Part shown: positions 53,036-62,178 of the stretch, in pieces
How positions within the stretch are numbered: the stretch's first letter is position 1
How the letters are laid out: each line of letters starts with the position of its first letter
Assembly: GCA_027619975.1 (NCBI GenBank)
Contig: JAQCGX010000011.1
Coordinates: 1 to 64,000, forward strand
Source of the DNA: Nitrospinota bacterium
GTDB lineage: Bacteria; Nitrospinota; Nitrospinia; Nitrospinales; VA-1
Direction of reading: 5' to 3'
DNA length: 64,000 nt
Made by a program: the position numbers and the translations under genes
Notes under the pieces: generated by a model
What the model was told of the DNA's origin: nothing
Databases searched by the model: none
The model's input: the letters and a program-made list of their open reading frames with translations, nothing else

Positions 53036-53581
53036 TTACATCGGTTCGCTGTACAGGGAAACCAGCCGTTTGTCGATAAAATCGAACCTCTCTTGACGCA
53101 CATTGAATTGTTCTTTTTCCGGATCGCCGCTGACCGCCGAATAATCCATATTGGCGGGGTTCCTCCTTACCATACAAGCAAAAGTTACTGCTTCCGGTTT
53201 TTCCTCGATTTCCAGATAATCCACTGCACGAATAAACGTCGAACCGGTGGTCACGATATCATCGACAATCAGCCAGTGCGTCTCAGGAGGATAGTTGGGC
53301 ACCGCCAGTTGCGCGAAATCCATTCTCTTTTTTGGCATGATGTGAAAAGGCAGTTTCATCAATTGCGCCAATTGATAACCGATACGAATTCCTTCCGTTT
53401 CCGAGCCAATGACAACATCGAATTTACCGTGCTCGTCCTGCCATAATTTCAACTTGTTGTTCAGCATCTCGCAATAGGCCAGGTTCATCGTGTCAGACAG
53501 CAAACTATATTCGTAGGTATACTCCGACTTCACGCCCGTGCTGAGAACAAAATGGCCCTTCTGGATAATTCTGGAAAACAC
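53036..53581 (-). CDS. pyrE: Orotate phosphoribosyltransferase-like protein
   Basis: 181-residue type I phosphoribosyltransferase. The PRPP motif is WLIVDDIVTTGST near 103-115, and the opening GHFVLSTGVKSEYTYEYS resembles the orotate-binding GHFxLSSGxHSxxY of PyrE. Hence orotate to OMP in pyrimidine synthesis is the best guess. The sequence around it (YEYSLLSDTMNLAYCEMLNN) differs from common PyrE, and a xanthine- or other-base specificity cannot be excluded. It lies convergent to mltA, 5 bp from its stop. Confidence 0.7.
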   Translation of the reverse strand: MFSRIIQKGHFVLSTGVKSEYTYEYSLLSDTMNLAYCEMLNNKLKLWQDEHGKFDVVIGSETEGIRIGYQLAQLMKLPFHIMPKKRMDFAQLAVPNYPPETHWLIVDDIVTTGSTFIRAVDYLEIEEKPEAVTFACMVRRNPANMDYSAVSGDPEKEQFNVRQERFDFIDKRLVSLYSEPM

Positions 53582-53638
53582 TTAAAATCTTCCTTGTGAA
53601 ACAAAATCTTTTTTCAGTATTAAAACTCTTATTTCCGT

Positions 53639-53664
53639 AATTTGAAATCGTGCGATTTCAAATT
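53639..53664. promoter_or_regulatory. 26-bp palindrome before the PyrE-like gene
   Basis: AATTTGAAATCG and CGATTTCAAATT, a perfect 12-bp inverted repeat with TG between. It lies 58-83 bp upstream of the PyrE-like ATG and just after the pcm stop. It looks like an operator rather than a terminator because the stem is AT-rich and lacks a T run. Confidence 0.5.
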
Positions 53665-53675
53665 TAAATCTAATT

Positions 53676-54356
53676 TCAGGATGGCCTTTTGTTATCCGGC
53701 CAGCCGTATTTTCCCACAAGAGGCACGAATTTGCAGTAACCAATTTCGTGGGAGGTCGTGCGGTCATTTTCCTTGACCAAAATAGTGAGGCTCTGTTTTT
53801 CCTGGCTACCCACCGGAGCTACCAGTCGGCCTTTATCACCCAACTGATCGACCAGCATTTTCGGGATTTCCTCGGGAGAGGCGGTGACGAGAATGGCGTC
53901 AAATGGCGCCTGATCGGGCCATCCGTAAGTTCCGTCGAACACCTTGAAAACGATGTTCATATAATTCAAACGTTCCAAAATTTTTTGCGCCTTCAAGCTC
54001 AGGGATCGGATGCGCTCAATGGTGAACACCTGCCCTGCCAGTTCCGCAAGCAAGGCCGTCTGGTATCCCGAGCCGGTTCCAATTTCCAATACCCGGTCGG
54101 TCTTCTTCAGATTTAATGCCTCGGTCATGGCGGCCACGATATAAGGCTGGGAGATCGTTTGATTGTCGCCAATGGGAAGAGGAAAGTCTCCATAGGCCTT
54201 GTGCTGAAGAGATTCATGCCCAAACAGATGCCGGGGTATCCGGTTCATCGCCTCCATGATCCGCAAGTCTTTTATTCCCCGATCGACGAGCTGTTCCTCG
54301 ATCATTTTTCGCCTTTGACCTGTAAAGGATTGAACCGCCCGGTCAGTCGGACCCAT
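53676..54356 (-). CDS. pcm: Protein-L-isoaspartate O-methyltransferase
   Basis: 226-residue repair methyltransferase that restores isoaspartate in damaged proteins. The SAM site is VLEIGTGSGYQTALLAELAG (about 90-109), preceded by the family PIGDNQTISQPYIVAAM near 67-83 and followed by FDAILVTASPEEIP and QLGDKGRLVAPVG. Length is typical. The second Met (MIEEQLVDRG) is close to the usual start, but the longer start is in good context. It precedes the PyrE-like gene on the same strand. Confidence 0.93.
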   Translation of the reverse strand: MGPTDRAVQSFTGQRRKMIEEQLVDRGIKDLRIMEAMNRIPRHLFGHESLQHKAYGDFPLPIGDNQTISQPYIVAAMTEALNLKKTDRVLEIGTGSGYQTALLAELAGQVFTIERIRSLSLKAQKILERLNYMNIVFKVFDGTYGWPDQAPFDAILVTASPEEIPKMLVDQLGDKGRLVAPVGSQEKQSLTILVKENDRTTSHEIGYCKFVPLVGKYGWPDNKRPS

Positions 54357-54601
54357 GCATGCACCTCTCCATAAACATCTAATTTATTTGGACTTTTTTC
54401 AACAACAGTGATACAAATAGGGCCATCATTTATAAGCTCGAATCAGGCTTGGGGAAATTTCAGGCACATCAAAACCAGGTCGGCTGACCAAAACCAGCCC
54501 ACCATTTTTATTTTTATCAAATGATCCATTTTCTGAAATCAGAGGGGCAAGGCATCTCAAGGGTTTTACGACCGGTTAACAGAAAGCGGCTCTCGGAATA
54601 T

Positions 54602-54919
54602 TCAATGCAGGGAGGTGAATCTTCTGGAATTCGGACCATCATGTGGGGAATGGGGGATGACACAGGACCCCATATTGGACTCTGCCAATGAATTTATTTT
54701 TTTGGGATTCTGATAAAAAACAAATTCCCAGCAGTCCTCCCATTCATCGTATTTGAGGAGGTAGATATTATCATCATCCGCCCTCACTTTAAAATAACGG
54801 GTCCCCTCTCCATACCAGCGATCGACGATGTCTTTGACTTCGTAGCGCTGATCCATGAGGCTGAAGGCGATCGGCCTCTCGTTAAGCTTATAGCCTGAAA
54901 AGCATTCCACCGTAATCAT
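54602..54919 (-). CDS. Small protein of unknown function
   Basis: 105 residues. The centre, SLMDQRYEVKDIVDRWYGEGTRYFKVRADDDNIYLLKYDEWEDCWEF in pieces, reads like a small beta domain rich in aromatic residues that I have seen in short DUF proteins of many phyla. No signal peptide and two Cys. The C-terminal 35 residues are low in hydrophobics and may be disordered. Monocistronic, flanked by about 245 and 205 bp. Confidence 0.55.
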   Translation of the reverse strand: MITVECFSGYKLNERPIAFSLMDQRYEVKDIVDRWYGEGTRYFKVRADDDNIYLLKYDEWEDCWEFVFYQNPKKINSLAESNMGSCVIPHSPHDGPNSRRFTSLH

Positions 54920-55087
54920 GCGGTTATGGTATGACGATACCCGTAAAAAGTAAACGTTTTTTTAAGGCAACAAAAAGTTGAAGCTCCAAATTTTTATAAA
55001 TTCCAACTCTATCAATTTAAAGTTGAGGTTTGATGTCTTCCGGGCCAATCAATTGCCCATAGCATTCTAAAATTGGGATCACTTTCT

Positions 55088-55117
55088 TTGACAGGATAAG
55101 GTTTCATTCAATATTAA
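55088..55117 (+). promoter_or_regulatory. Possible promoter giving a nearly leaderless transcript
   Basis: TTGACA at 55088-55093 and TATTAA at 55112-55117 (18-bp spacer). The start of transcription would fall at about the ATG at 55125, and no Shine-Dalgarno precedes this ATG. Confidence 0.35.
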
Positions 55118-55124
55118 ATGGTCG

Positions 55125-55985
55125 ATGCAGGCACCGAACCAAAAAAATATTGCCACCCATCTTACGGCGCTCACTCGCGAACGCAACCCCTACACCTCGC
55201 CGGACCAACTGACTTGGGCCGCAGAATACATTCGCGGTCAGATGCAATCCGCCAACCTGCAGGTCCGGGAAGAAGCGGTTCCTTTTGACGGCATGAGTTT
55301 CCCTAATATCCTGGGTCTGAAAGAGGGGACCGATCCTGCTTCCGGGATATTTGTCCTGGGGGCGCATTACGACACCGTGGAGGGAAGCCCAGGGGCCGAT
55401 GATAACGCCAGCGCAGTTGCGGCTCTTCTGGAGATCGCGCGTTGTCTGAAAACCACGCGACTTAAAACGCCTCTCCTGTTCGCCGCTTTCACTCTCGAAG
55501 AGTATGGGTTCGTGGGAAGCCATTACTTTCTCGACCAGACCGGAAACGAAAAAGATCGTATCACCGGAATGATTTCTTTGGAAATGGTGGGGTTTTGCAG
55601 TTCCGACCCCGGTTCTCAGACCTACCCTCCCTATGTGGACGCCGCAAAATACCCGAACAGCGGTGATTTTATCGCTGTGGTCGGCAATGAACCCTCCGCC
55701 GCATTAACCCACGCCATCGCGGACCGCATGATTCAGGCGGTTCCCAGTCTACCTGTAGAGCGGTTGGTAGTGCCCGGCAGGGGAGACCAGTTCCCGGAGG
55801 TGACGCTCAGCGACCACTCCCCTTTCTGGGAAAACAACATTCCGGCGGTCATGATCACGGACACGGCTTTTCTAAGAAATCCGAATTATCATCAACCATC
55901 AGATACATTGGATACGCTTGATATGGAATTCATCGGCAAAATTACTGAATCCACCTCAAGCTTCCTTGAACAGCATTTGGGATAA
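55125..55985 (+). CDS. M28-family metallopeptidase
   Basis: 286-residue zinc aminopeptidase-like protein. The ligands of the M28 clan are visible: His in LGAHYDTVEGSPGADDNASAV (about 85-105, with the bridging Asp), Glu-Glu in FTLEEYGFVGSHYFL (about 127-141), Asp in GDQFPEVTLSDHSPF and the final His in NPNYHQPSDTLDTLD (about 262-276). No signal peptide is seen, so the enzyme would be cytoplasmic, or the start is not complete. It ends one base before the AsmA-like gene start. Confidence 0.88.
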   Translation: MQAPNQKNIATHLTALTRERNPYTSPDQLTWAAEYIRGQMQSANLQVREEAVPFDGMSFPNILGLKEGTDPASGIFVLGAHYDTVEGSPGADDNASAVAALLEIARCLKTTRLKTPLLFAAFTLEEYGFVGSHYFLDQTGNEKDRITGMISLEMVGFCSSDPGSQTYPPYVDAAKYPNSGDFIAVVGNEPSAALTHAIADRMIQAVPSLPVERLVVPGRGDQFPEVTLSDHSPFWENNIPAVMITDTAFLRNPNYHQPSDTLDTLDMEFIGKITESTSSFLEQHLG

Positions 55986-55986
55986 C

Positions 55987-58900
55987 ATGAACGATATTAT
56001 TCACCCCGGCCAAAAGATATCGCTCGACGATGTGGAAAAACTTTCCCCACCTGAGAAACCGACTCATGAAAAACCCGACCCCAAAGACCTGAAAAAGAAA
56101 TCCTGGGGGCGAAGGTTGTTCCGATTCTTCTTTTACAGTGTCCTTTTATTTACCCTGCTTCTGGTCGGCGTCGGCATCGTTTTATCCTATTATTTCCCAT
56201 CGGAGCGAGTCACACCCATAGCAGAAAGAGAACTGACAAAAATTTTAAAAATCCCGGTGTCCATCGAGTCTCTGGATTTCAGCCTTTTAAGCGGCTTGCA
56301 TGTTTCCCGGCTGGCCCTGGGAGAGGAACTACCCATTATTAGCGTGCAGAACATCGTTCTGGATTACGACCTGACCGAGCTTCTGCAAGGCCGGTTCATC
56401 ATCAATCAGGTGACTGTCGATCAACCCAAATTGAATCTGATATCGGTAGACGGCGTATGGAATTTTCAACCGCTTCTGGAACCGGGAGGCCCCGCCAAGC
56501 CACCCGCCCCTGCCGATGACAAACCAACTGAGCTTCCGCCGATTCCTTTTGGCGTGAATTTAAAGGATTTTGGCATCCGCAACATCCAGGTGAATCTGGA
56601 CATGGACGGAAAAATAAAGAGCCGACTTGAAGGCTTGAGTTTGAACGCCCGCGGCAAACTGGAACGCGATGCAATCGACATTTGGCTCCAAACTTCGATG
56701 GTCGCTCCTGCTCGGGGAGAACACAATTTAGAGTTTTATTCCAGCGAAGGGAAAGGCCTCGATGTCAAAACGCTGGCTCTCATAAATATAGAAGTGACTA
56801 CTCAGGATTTAAATAACATCCGGCTGACGGGCAACCTTGGTTTGAGGAAAAATCAAATTCAAATAGGAGAGACCCTGCCAGTCCCTGACGTATCCGCAGA
56901 AATAGACCTGCAGGCAAGGGTCAAAGAACAGGGTGTAAAAATCAGGGAACTGGCATTCCATCTTTCTGAAAAAAACAGGGTAGTGCTTTCCGGTGAGGCC
57001 GATCAATTGGCGGCGAACCCGCGTTTCTCCATCCGGCTCAACGAAGCTGCATTTAACATTGAAGATCTCATTGAATTGGCGGGAACCCTGATTCCGCCGG
57101 TGAAAGCCGGAGGTGATGTCCGTGTCACCGGTTTGGAAGTGAAAGGAAACCTGCCGGATTTCAAGCCGGGGGATATTGAGATCTCAAACGGAACGATCAA
57201 CATCAAGGATTTTTTTGCCGAGCACCCACCGCTTGCCGCCTCACTGGAAGGCGTGGATGCAACCATCAATCTCACCAATGCTCAATTAAAAAACGGGGTT
57301 CCTGAAAACCTTGATGGGCAAATCCATATTGAAATAGATCGAGGCCAGGCAGAGAACCTGACCCTCACCGGCCTGAGCCAGGACCTGCAAATCAAAGCGC
57401 AGGGGGCCAATCTTGCTGAAGCCAATCTTATTTTTTCGACCGCGTTAAAAGCCGTTGAAGTTTCCCTCCCTGAGATGGACCGGGTAAAAACCAGTTTCAA
57501 TCTGCAAGGGTCCGCAGGAGCCAATTGGCAATCGGGCGATATCCACCTCTTTAAAGTCGATTATTCTCTGGGCTTAGCCGCACAGGGAAAAGTAAATGGC
57601 AGCGCAAAGAATTTCGGCAAGGACTCCTTTAAGATAGAGAAAGATATCGACATTAAGTTAACGGCACTGCGTTCCCTGCTCCCAAAGAATCTTTTGCAAA
57701 AAATCGACGGCTTCCCAAGCGCCGGGGAATCCCATGTACACGCCATCCTTCAGGGGCGGCTGGATCAAGACTTTCAACCCCTTCAGGCCCTCGTTAATAC
57801 AGAAATAAAACTGAACGGAATCGACACCCAACTTAAAAATCCCCCGATCGAGGTCAAACAGGTTTCCGCCACGATTACTTTTCCCGTGGATTATCTTCCC
57901 GAGAAGGGTGTCAAGATTCCTCGTCTGGATTTTGAAACAAGGATTGAGAACGTCAAGGCTCTCGATAAAATCGAACTGGGACCCACTAAAATCAAAACTA
58001 TTCTATCTATGGGCGATTATTACCCCTTGCACGGGGACCCAGGAAAAATCCCGATCACCAATCAGACTTCGGTTCGATTAGAGCGCGTTAAATCGTTAGC
58101 CCCAGAAATCATATTGACAGGACTGGCACTGGACACCTCTTTACAGAGCGATCTGTATCCAAAGGACATTAAAAATATAGCCTTTAAGGGCAATGTTTCG
58201 CTCCTTGATGTCGAGGGAGTGAAGGAAATAAAAACCGGGAAAATCCAGACTTCCTTTAACGTCAATGTTAACGACCTTTCGTTGACACAAACCAGGGCTT
58301 CGGTCGATCTTCAGATTGACCCTCCCTCTTCTGAAAATTTGGACGGAAAAATTCCCATCGGACCAATAACGTTTGCGAGTCGGTCCCAACAAAATTTAAA
58401 AACAGGAGATGTTGAAATCAATCGCGTTTCACTGATCGCTCCATCTCTCATGAACCTCAGCCTCAAGGCCAAGCTCAAAAACTGGGGGAAAACCTTTGAC
58501 ATTGATACCAAAGTCACCGAGACCGAACTCGCCGCCATTTGGGATAAGATTCCTTTAGCCTTACGCACCGGCATGGAAGATCTCAAGATCGCAGGCGCGG
58601 TGAACTTTGCTCTCAACGCCAAAGGAACCATTCCAGAGAAATTTGAATTGGAAAAAACGTCTCTCCCCATCGTGGCCCAGGCTGGCTTCGATTTAGGAAA
58701 CGCATCGCTTTCCTGGCCCAGTCGGGGCATTGACGTTCAACAAATGAACACGTCTACGAAGGTGAATTTTAAGGAAGGCTCGGGAGCGATCTCTGGAAAT
58801 ATTTCGCTTGAGAAATTGTTTCTTAAAGACGTATTGGGAGAAGACTGGCTGAACCCGGAATTTGATTTCAAATACTCACTCACCGATTTCAATAAATTCA

Positions 58901-60066
58901 CCTTGGATGCACACCACTTTTCGATCAAAAAACACGGCATCAGCCACACCCTGAAAGGCAGTGTGGATGGATTGAAACCCTTCCTCACCGGGGAGATTCC
59001 CTTACAGCCTAAAGAAATATCCAGTCGTCTGGATGTTAATTTGACCACGGAAAATCAACTGGATTTAAAAAAAGCCATCAGCGCAGGGACCCAGCAATTT
59101 CTAAACGGCATCCAGGCCAGCGGCGCTTTGCTTGCTACATTGAGCATTAATATGACGCCTGGAGAAAAGGTTGCGGTCGGAGGCAATGTAGAGTTCGATC
59201 AATTCAATGCCCAGGTTCCAGATAGCGTCCAGGTGACAAACCTCAATGGAAAATTCCCTTTCAATAAAACCCTCTTTCTCGAACGTGTCCTGGTCAAAAC
59301 TCTACCCGAATCTTTCCTGGCATCGCGGAAGGGTTTTTTCACTCAGCTCAGGGGTTTTTCCAAACATAAAAACAATTTTACCATCAAAGAGATACAGGTC
59401 GCCAATCAACGCGTCTCCAATATCGGACTGGACCTGTTGTTTAAAAATAACCGCTTGCTGGTAGAGAAATTCCTGTTTGACGTGCTGGATGGGTCCGTCG
59501 CCGGGAACCTGTTCGTCATTCCCACGCCCGAAGGCCCGGAATTGAGTTTTTCCACGGAATTTGCAGGACTGAATTTTGGCGCTCTGGTGGGACGGTCCAA
59601 GACTGCAGAAGAGTCTGAGTCAGAAGTCGACGGTAATATGCAAATGGGACTCAAGGTCAAACAAGGATTGGAGTCGGAGCCGATTTCCATCGATCAGATC
59701 GTTACAAAAATAGCGATCACCCGGATTGGCGCAGAAACATTGGACCGGGTGCTTTTATTTTTGGACCCTGAAGAAAGCAAACCCGCCATCGTTGACATGC
59801 GGGCAAAACTGAAACTGGCGTCCCCTCACCGGATTGTCATCACCGTCGAAAACGGCAATCTGAGCGTCGAAGCGTGGTTAAAAAACAAAATCCTCGGAGA
59901 CATCATCAAGGCCCCTGAGTTGAAACGAGTTCCGATCACCAGTCTCAAACAATTCAAAGATGTGGCTCACCAACTGCAATCCATGACCGGACTGCGAGAC
60001 GCTCTCAACTATCTTGCCGCTCGTGGAATTAAATTCAATGAAGAAGGAGACATTCTCCTTTATTGA
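55987..60066 (+). CDS. AsmA-like inner membrane-anchored giant protein
   Basis: 1359-residue protein. A short basic cytoplasmic tail, a membrane helix (about 45-65, LFRFFFYSVLLFTLLLVGVG) and then a very long beta-rich periplasmic region typical of AsmA/YhdP/TamB-type proteins, which bridge the envelope and move phospholipids to the outer membrane. The first domain after the helix (VTPIAERELTKILKIPVSIESLDF in parts) is the AsmA start. The ATG at 55987 is chosen because it opens the real tail; the frame is open 23 codons earlier within the M28 gene. Family placement is by architecture; the exact subfamily is open. Confidence 0.8.
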   Translation: MNDIIHPGQKISLDDVEKLSPPEKPTHEKPDPKDLKKKSWGRRLFRFFFYSVLLFTLLLVGVGIVLSYYFPSERVTPIAERELTKILKIPVSIESLDFSLLSGLHVSRLALGEELPIISVQNIVLDYDLTELLQGRFIINQVTVDQPKLNLISVDGVWNFQPLLEPGGPAKPPAPADDKPTELPPIPFGVNLKDFGIRNIQVNLDMDGKIKSRLEGLSLNARGKLERDAIDIWLQTSMVAPARGEHNLEFYSSEGKGLDVKTLALINIEVTTQDLNNIRLTGNLGLRKNQIQIGETLPVPDVSAEIDLQARVKEQGVKIRELAFHLSEKNRVVLSGEADQLAANPRFSIRLNEAAFNIEDLIELAGTLIPPVKAGGDVRVTGLEVKGNLPDFKPGDIEISNGTINIKDFFAEHPPLAASLEGVDATINLTNAQLKNGVPENLDGQIHIEIDRGQAENLTLTGLSQDLQIKAQGANLAEANLIFSTALKAVEVSLPEMDRVKTSFNLQGSAGANWQSGDIHLFKVDYSLGLAAQGKVNGSAKNFGKDSFKIEKDIDIKLTALRSLLPKNLLQKIDGFPSAGESHVHAILQGRLDQDFQPLQALVNTEIKLNGIDTQLKNPPIEVKQVSATITFPVDYLPEKGVKIPRLDFETRIENVKALDKIELGPTKIKTILSMGDYYPLHGDPGKIPITNQTSVRLERVKSLAPEIILTGLALDTSLQSDLYPKDIKNIAFKGNVSLLDVEGVKEIKTGKIQTSFNVNVNDLSLTQTRASVDLQIDPPSSENLDGKIPIGPITFASRSQQNLKTGDVEINRVSLIAPSLMNLSLKAKLKNWGKTFDIDTKVTETELAAIWDKIPLALRTGMEDLKIAGAVNFALNAKGTIPEKFELEKTSLPIVAQAGFDLGNASLSWPSRGIDVQQMNTSTKVNFKEGSGAISGNISLEKLFLKDVLGEDWLNPEFDFKYSLTDFNKFTLDAHHFSIKKHGISHTLKGSVDGLKPFLTGEIPLQPKEISSRLDVNLTTENQLDLKKAISAGTQQFLNGIQASGALLATLSINMTPGEKVAVGGNVEFDQFNAQVPDSVQVTNLNGKFPFNKTLFLERVLVKTLPESFLASRKGFFTQLRGFSKHKNNFTIKEIQVANQRVSNIGLDLLFKNNRLLVEKFLFDVLDGSVAGNLFVIPTPEGPELSFSTEFAGLNFGALVGRSKTAEESESEVDGNMQMGLKVKQGLESEPISIDQIVTKIAITRIGAETLDRVLLFLDPEESKPAIVDMRAKLKLASPHRIVITVENGNLSVEAWLKNKILGDIIKAPELKRVPITSLKQFKDVAHQLQSMTGLRDALNYLAARGIKFNEEGDILLY

Positions 60067-60091
60067 CCTGATTTAAGATCCCTTCCTTATA

Positions 60092-60120
60092 TTGACATTG
60101 CGATTTGAGTTTGCTAGCGT
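60092..60120 (+). promoter_or_regulatory. Promoter before hflK
   Basis: A perfect TTGACA at 60092-60097 and TAGCGT at 60115-60120 with a 17-bp spacer. The leader to the ATG at 60175 would be about 50 bases. Confidence 0.45.
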
Positions 60121-60174
60121 ATCCCAATTACTTATAGGTTTAACTTTCAATCATTTTTCATAAAGAATACATAT

Positions 60175-61221
60175 ATGGCTTGGGACGACCTGCACGAACA
60201 TAAGGGTCCAGAAGATCGATTCAAAGGCGGTGGCGGCGGCCCTCCAGGAGACAAACCTCCTTTTGATATTCCGCAGCTCAACATCCCGAAATTCAAACCT
60301 TCCATGTTTCTCGGAATCATTGCCCTGTTGTTAGTGATCTGGATTCTTCCAGGGACGTTTTATTTTGTCGAGCCTGATGAAGAAGGGGTGGTCACTACCT
60401 TCGGGAAGTTCAGCCGCACGACCTCGCCAGGCCTGCATTTCAAGTTTCCTTCGCCTATCGAGCATGCCGATACGCCAAAGATTCGTCAAATCCAACGGGC
60501 CGAAATCGGTTTTCGCGCCACCGCTTCTGGACAAGTTCAACGGGTCCAGGCGGAATCGCTGATGCTGACAGGCGACCAGAATATCGTCGACATCAACCTG
60601 GTGGTTCAATACCGGATCACCGACTCGGTCGCCTATCTGTTTAATGTGCAGCGGCCGCTCAAGCTGGTCCGGGACACCGCCGAGACCGTGATTCGCGGCA
60701 TCGTCGGCAGTCGAAAAATTGATGAAGCGTTGACTACCGGGAAGGCGGATATCCAGATCACATCTCAAGCACAGATTCAAAGTCTTCTCGATTTCTTTCA
60801 AGCCGGAATCCAGATAGTCACGGTCCAGCTTCAGGGTGTGAATCCGCCTGAGCAGGTGGCTGGCGCCTTTAAAGACGTGGTCAGCGCCCGTGAAGATAAG
60901 GAGCGAATGATCAATGAAGCCCAGGGCTACCGAAACGCCGTGATTCCAGAAGCCCGAGGCCGGTCGGCGCAAATCCTCCGGGAAGCGGAAGCTTACCGCG
61001 AAGAAAAAATCAAGAGAGCCGAGGGCGATGCAAAACGTTTTAACTCCCAATATGCAGAATACAAAAAGGCTCCCGATATCACCCGTAAGCGGATTTATCT
61101 CGAAACCATGGAAGAGATATTGCCAACCATCGATAAATTTATCATGGGGGACCAAAAACAGGGCGTATTGCCGCTTTTATCTCTGAACAAAAATTCGACC
61201 CTTCCAGAATTAAAGAAATAA
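60175..61221 (+). CDS. hflK: FtsH modulator HflK
   Basis: 348-residue stomatin/prohibitin-family protein which with HflC makes a cage around the FtsH protease. A Gly-rich hydrophilic start (RFKGGGGGPPGDKPP) precedes the single membrane helix (about 44-65), then the SPFH domain begins at YFVEPDEEGVVTTFGKF. The coiled coil (about 240-300) includes RSAQILREAEAYREEKIKRAEGDA. This order is the HflK pattern. hflC follows after 13 bp. Confidence 0.95.
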   Translation: MAWDDLHEHKGPEDRFKGGGGGPPGDKPPFDIPQLNIPKFKPSMFLGIIALLLVIWILPGTFYFVEPDEEGVVTTFGKFSRTTSPGLHFKFPSPIEHADTPKIRQIQRAEIGFRATASGQVQRVQAESLMLTGDQNIVDINLVVQYRITDSVAYLFNVQRPLKLVRDTAETVIRGIVGSRKIDEALTTGKADIQITSQAQIQSLLDFFQAGIQIVTVQLQGVNPPEQVAGAFKDVVSAREDKERMINEAQGYRNAVIPEARGRSAQILREAEAYREEKIKRAEGDAKRFNSQYAEYKKAPDITRKRIYLETMEEILPTIDKFIMGDQKQGVLPLLSLNKNSTLPELKK

Positions 61222-61234
61222 ACTAAAAAATAAT

Positions 61235-62086
61235 ATGAAACAAAATACTTTTATCATTATTGGAATTTTAGCCATCGTTCTGGTCTCGTCCTCGCTGTTT
61301 ACGGTGCATATGACGCAAACCGCCATCATTCTGGAACTTCAAAAACCGAAAAAGATCATCACCGAGCCAGGACTGTATTTTAAAATCCCCTTTATCCAGC
61401 AGGTCCGGTACTTCTCCAAACAGCTTCTTGACAACGATTCCCCCCCTGCGGAAGTCATCACCAAAGACAAAAAAAATCTGTTGATCGACAATTTTACCGT
61501 CTGGAAAATCGTTGACCCCTTAAAATTTCTGGAAACGGTTCGTAACGCCGAGGGAGCGGAAGCCCGGTTGGACGATATTCTATTTTCCGAGCTCAGGGTG
61601 GAAATGGGTACCCATCAACTCATCGATATCGTCACGGAAACCCGCGAAATCATCATGGATAAGGTTTCCAAGGAAGCCAGCAAAAAGGCCTCTGAATACG
61701 GTATCGAAATCGTTGCTATACGAATCAAAAGAACGGACCTGCCGCCGGAAATTGCCAACTCCATCTTCAACCGTATGAAAACGGAACGCGAAAGAATTGC
61801 CAAGGAATACCGCTCTGAAGGAAGAGAGGAAGCTACCAAAATCCGGGCAGAGACGGATAAGGAAAAAACCATCCTGATTGCAAACGCCTACAAAAAAGAG
61901 CAGGAAACACGCGGTGAGGGGGACGGCATATCTACCAAAATTTATGCGGAAGCGTATCAAAGCGATCCCAAGTTTTACTCGTTCATGCGCTCAATGGAAG
62001 CCTATAAAAATTCTTTTAAAACTGACACCACTCTTCTCATGTCAAAGGAGTCCGATTTCCTGGAGTTCCTGAACAACCCGAAATAA
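61235..62086 (+). CDS. hflC: FtsH modulator HflC
   Basis: 283-residue partner of HflK. N-terminal membrane helix (about 6-24), then TQTAIILELQKPKKIITEPGLYFKIPFIQQV at the SPFH start, RLDDILFSELRVEMG near 108-122 and the HflC signature GIEIVAIRIKRTDLPPEIANSIFNRMKTERERIA in parts. The YSFMRSMEAYKNSF end is typical. Expressed with hflK to regulate membrane proteolysis. Confidence 0.96.
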   Translation: MKQNTFIIIGILAIVLVSSSLFTVHMTQTAIILELQKPKKIITEPGLYFKIPFIQQVRYFSKQLLDNDSPPAEVITKDKKNLLIDNFTVWKIVDPLKFLETVRNAEGAEARLDDILFSELRVEMGTHQLIDIVTETREIIMDKVSKEASKKASEYGIEIVAIRIKRTDLPPEIANSIFNRMKTERERIAKEYRSEGREEATKIRAETDKEKTILIANAYKKEQETRGEGDGISTKIYAEAYQSDPKFYSFMRSMEAYKNSFKTDTTLLMSKESDFLEFLNNPK

Positions 62087-62178
62087 ACCTGTAACCTTAA
62101 ATACTCAGGTGCGGAGCTCCAGGATGACAGGCCAGTGTTCTATCTTGTGATACCCACCACCGGACATAAAGAACTATT

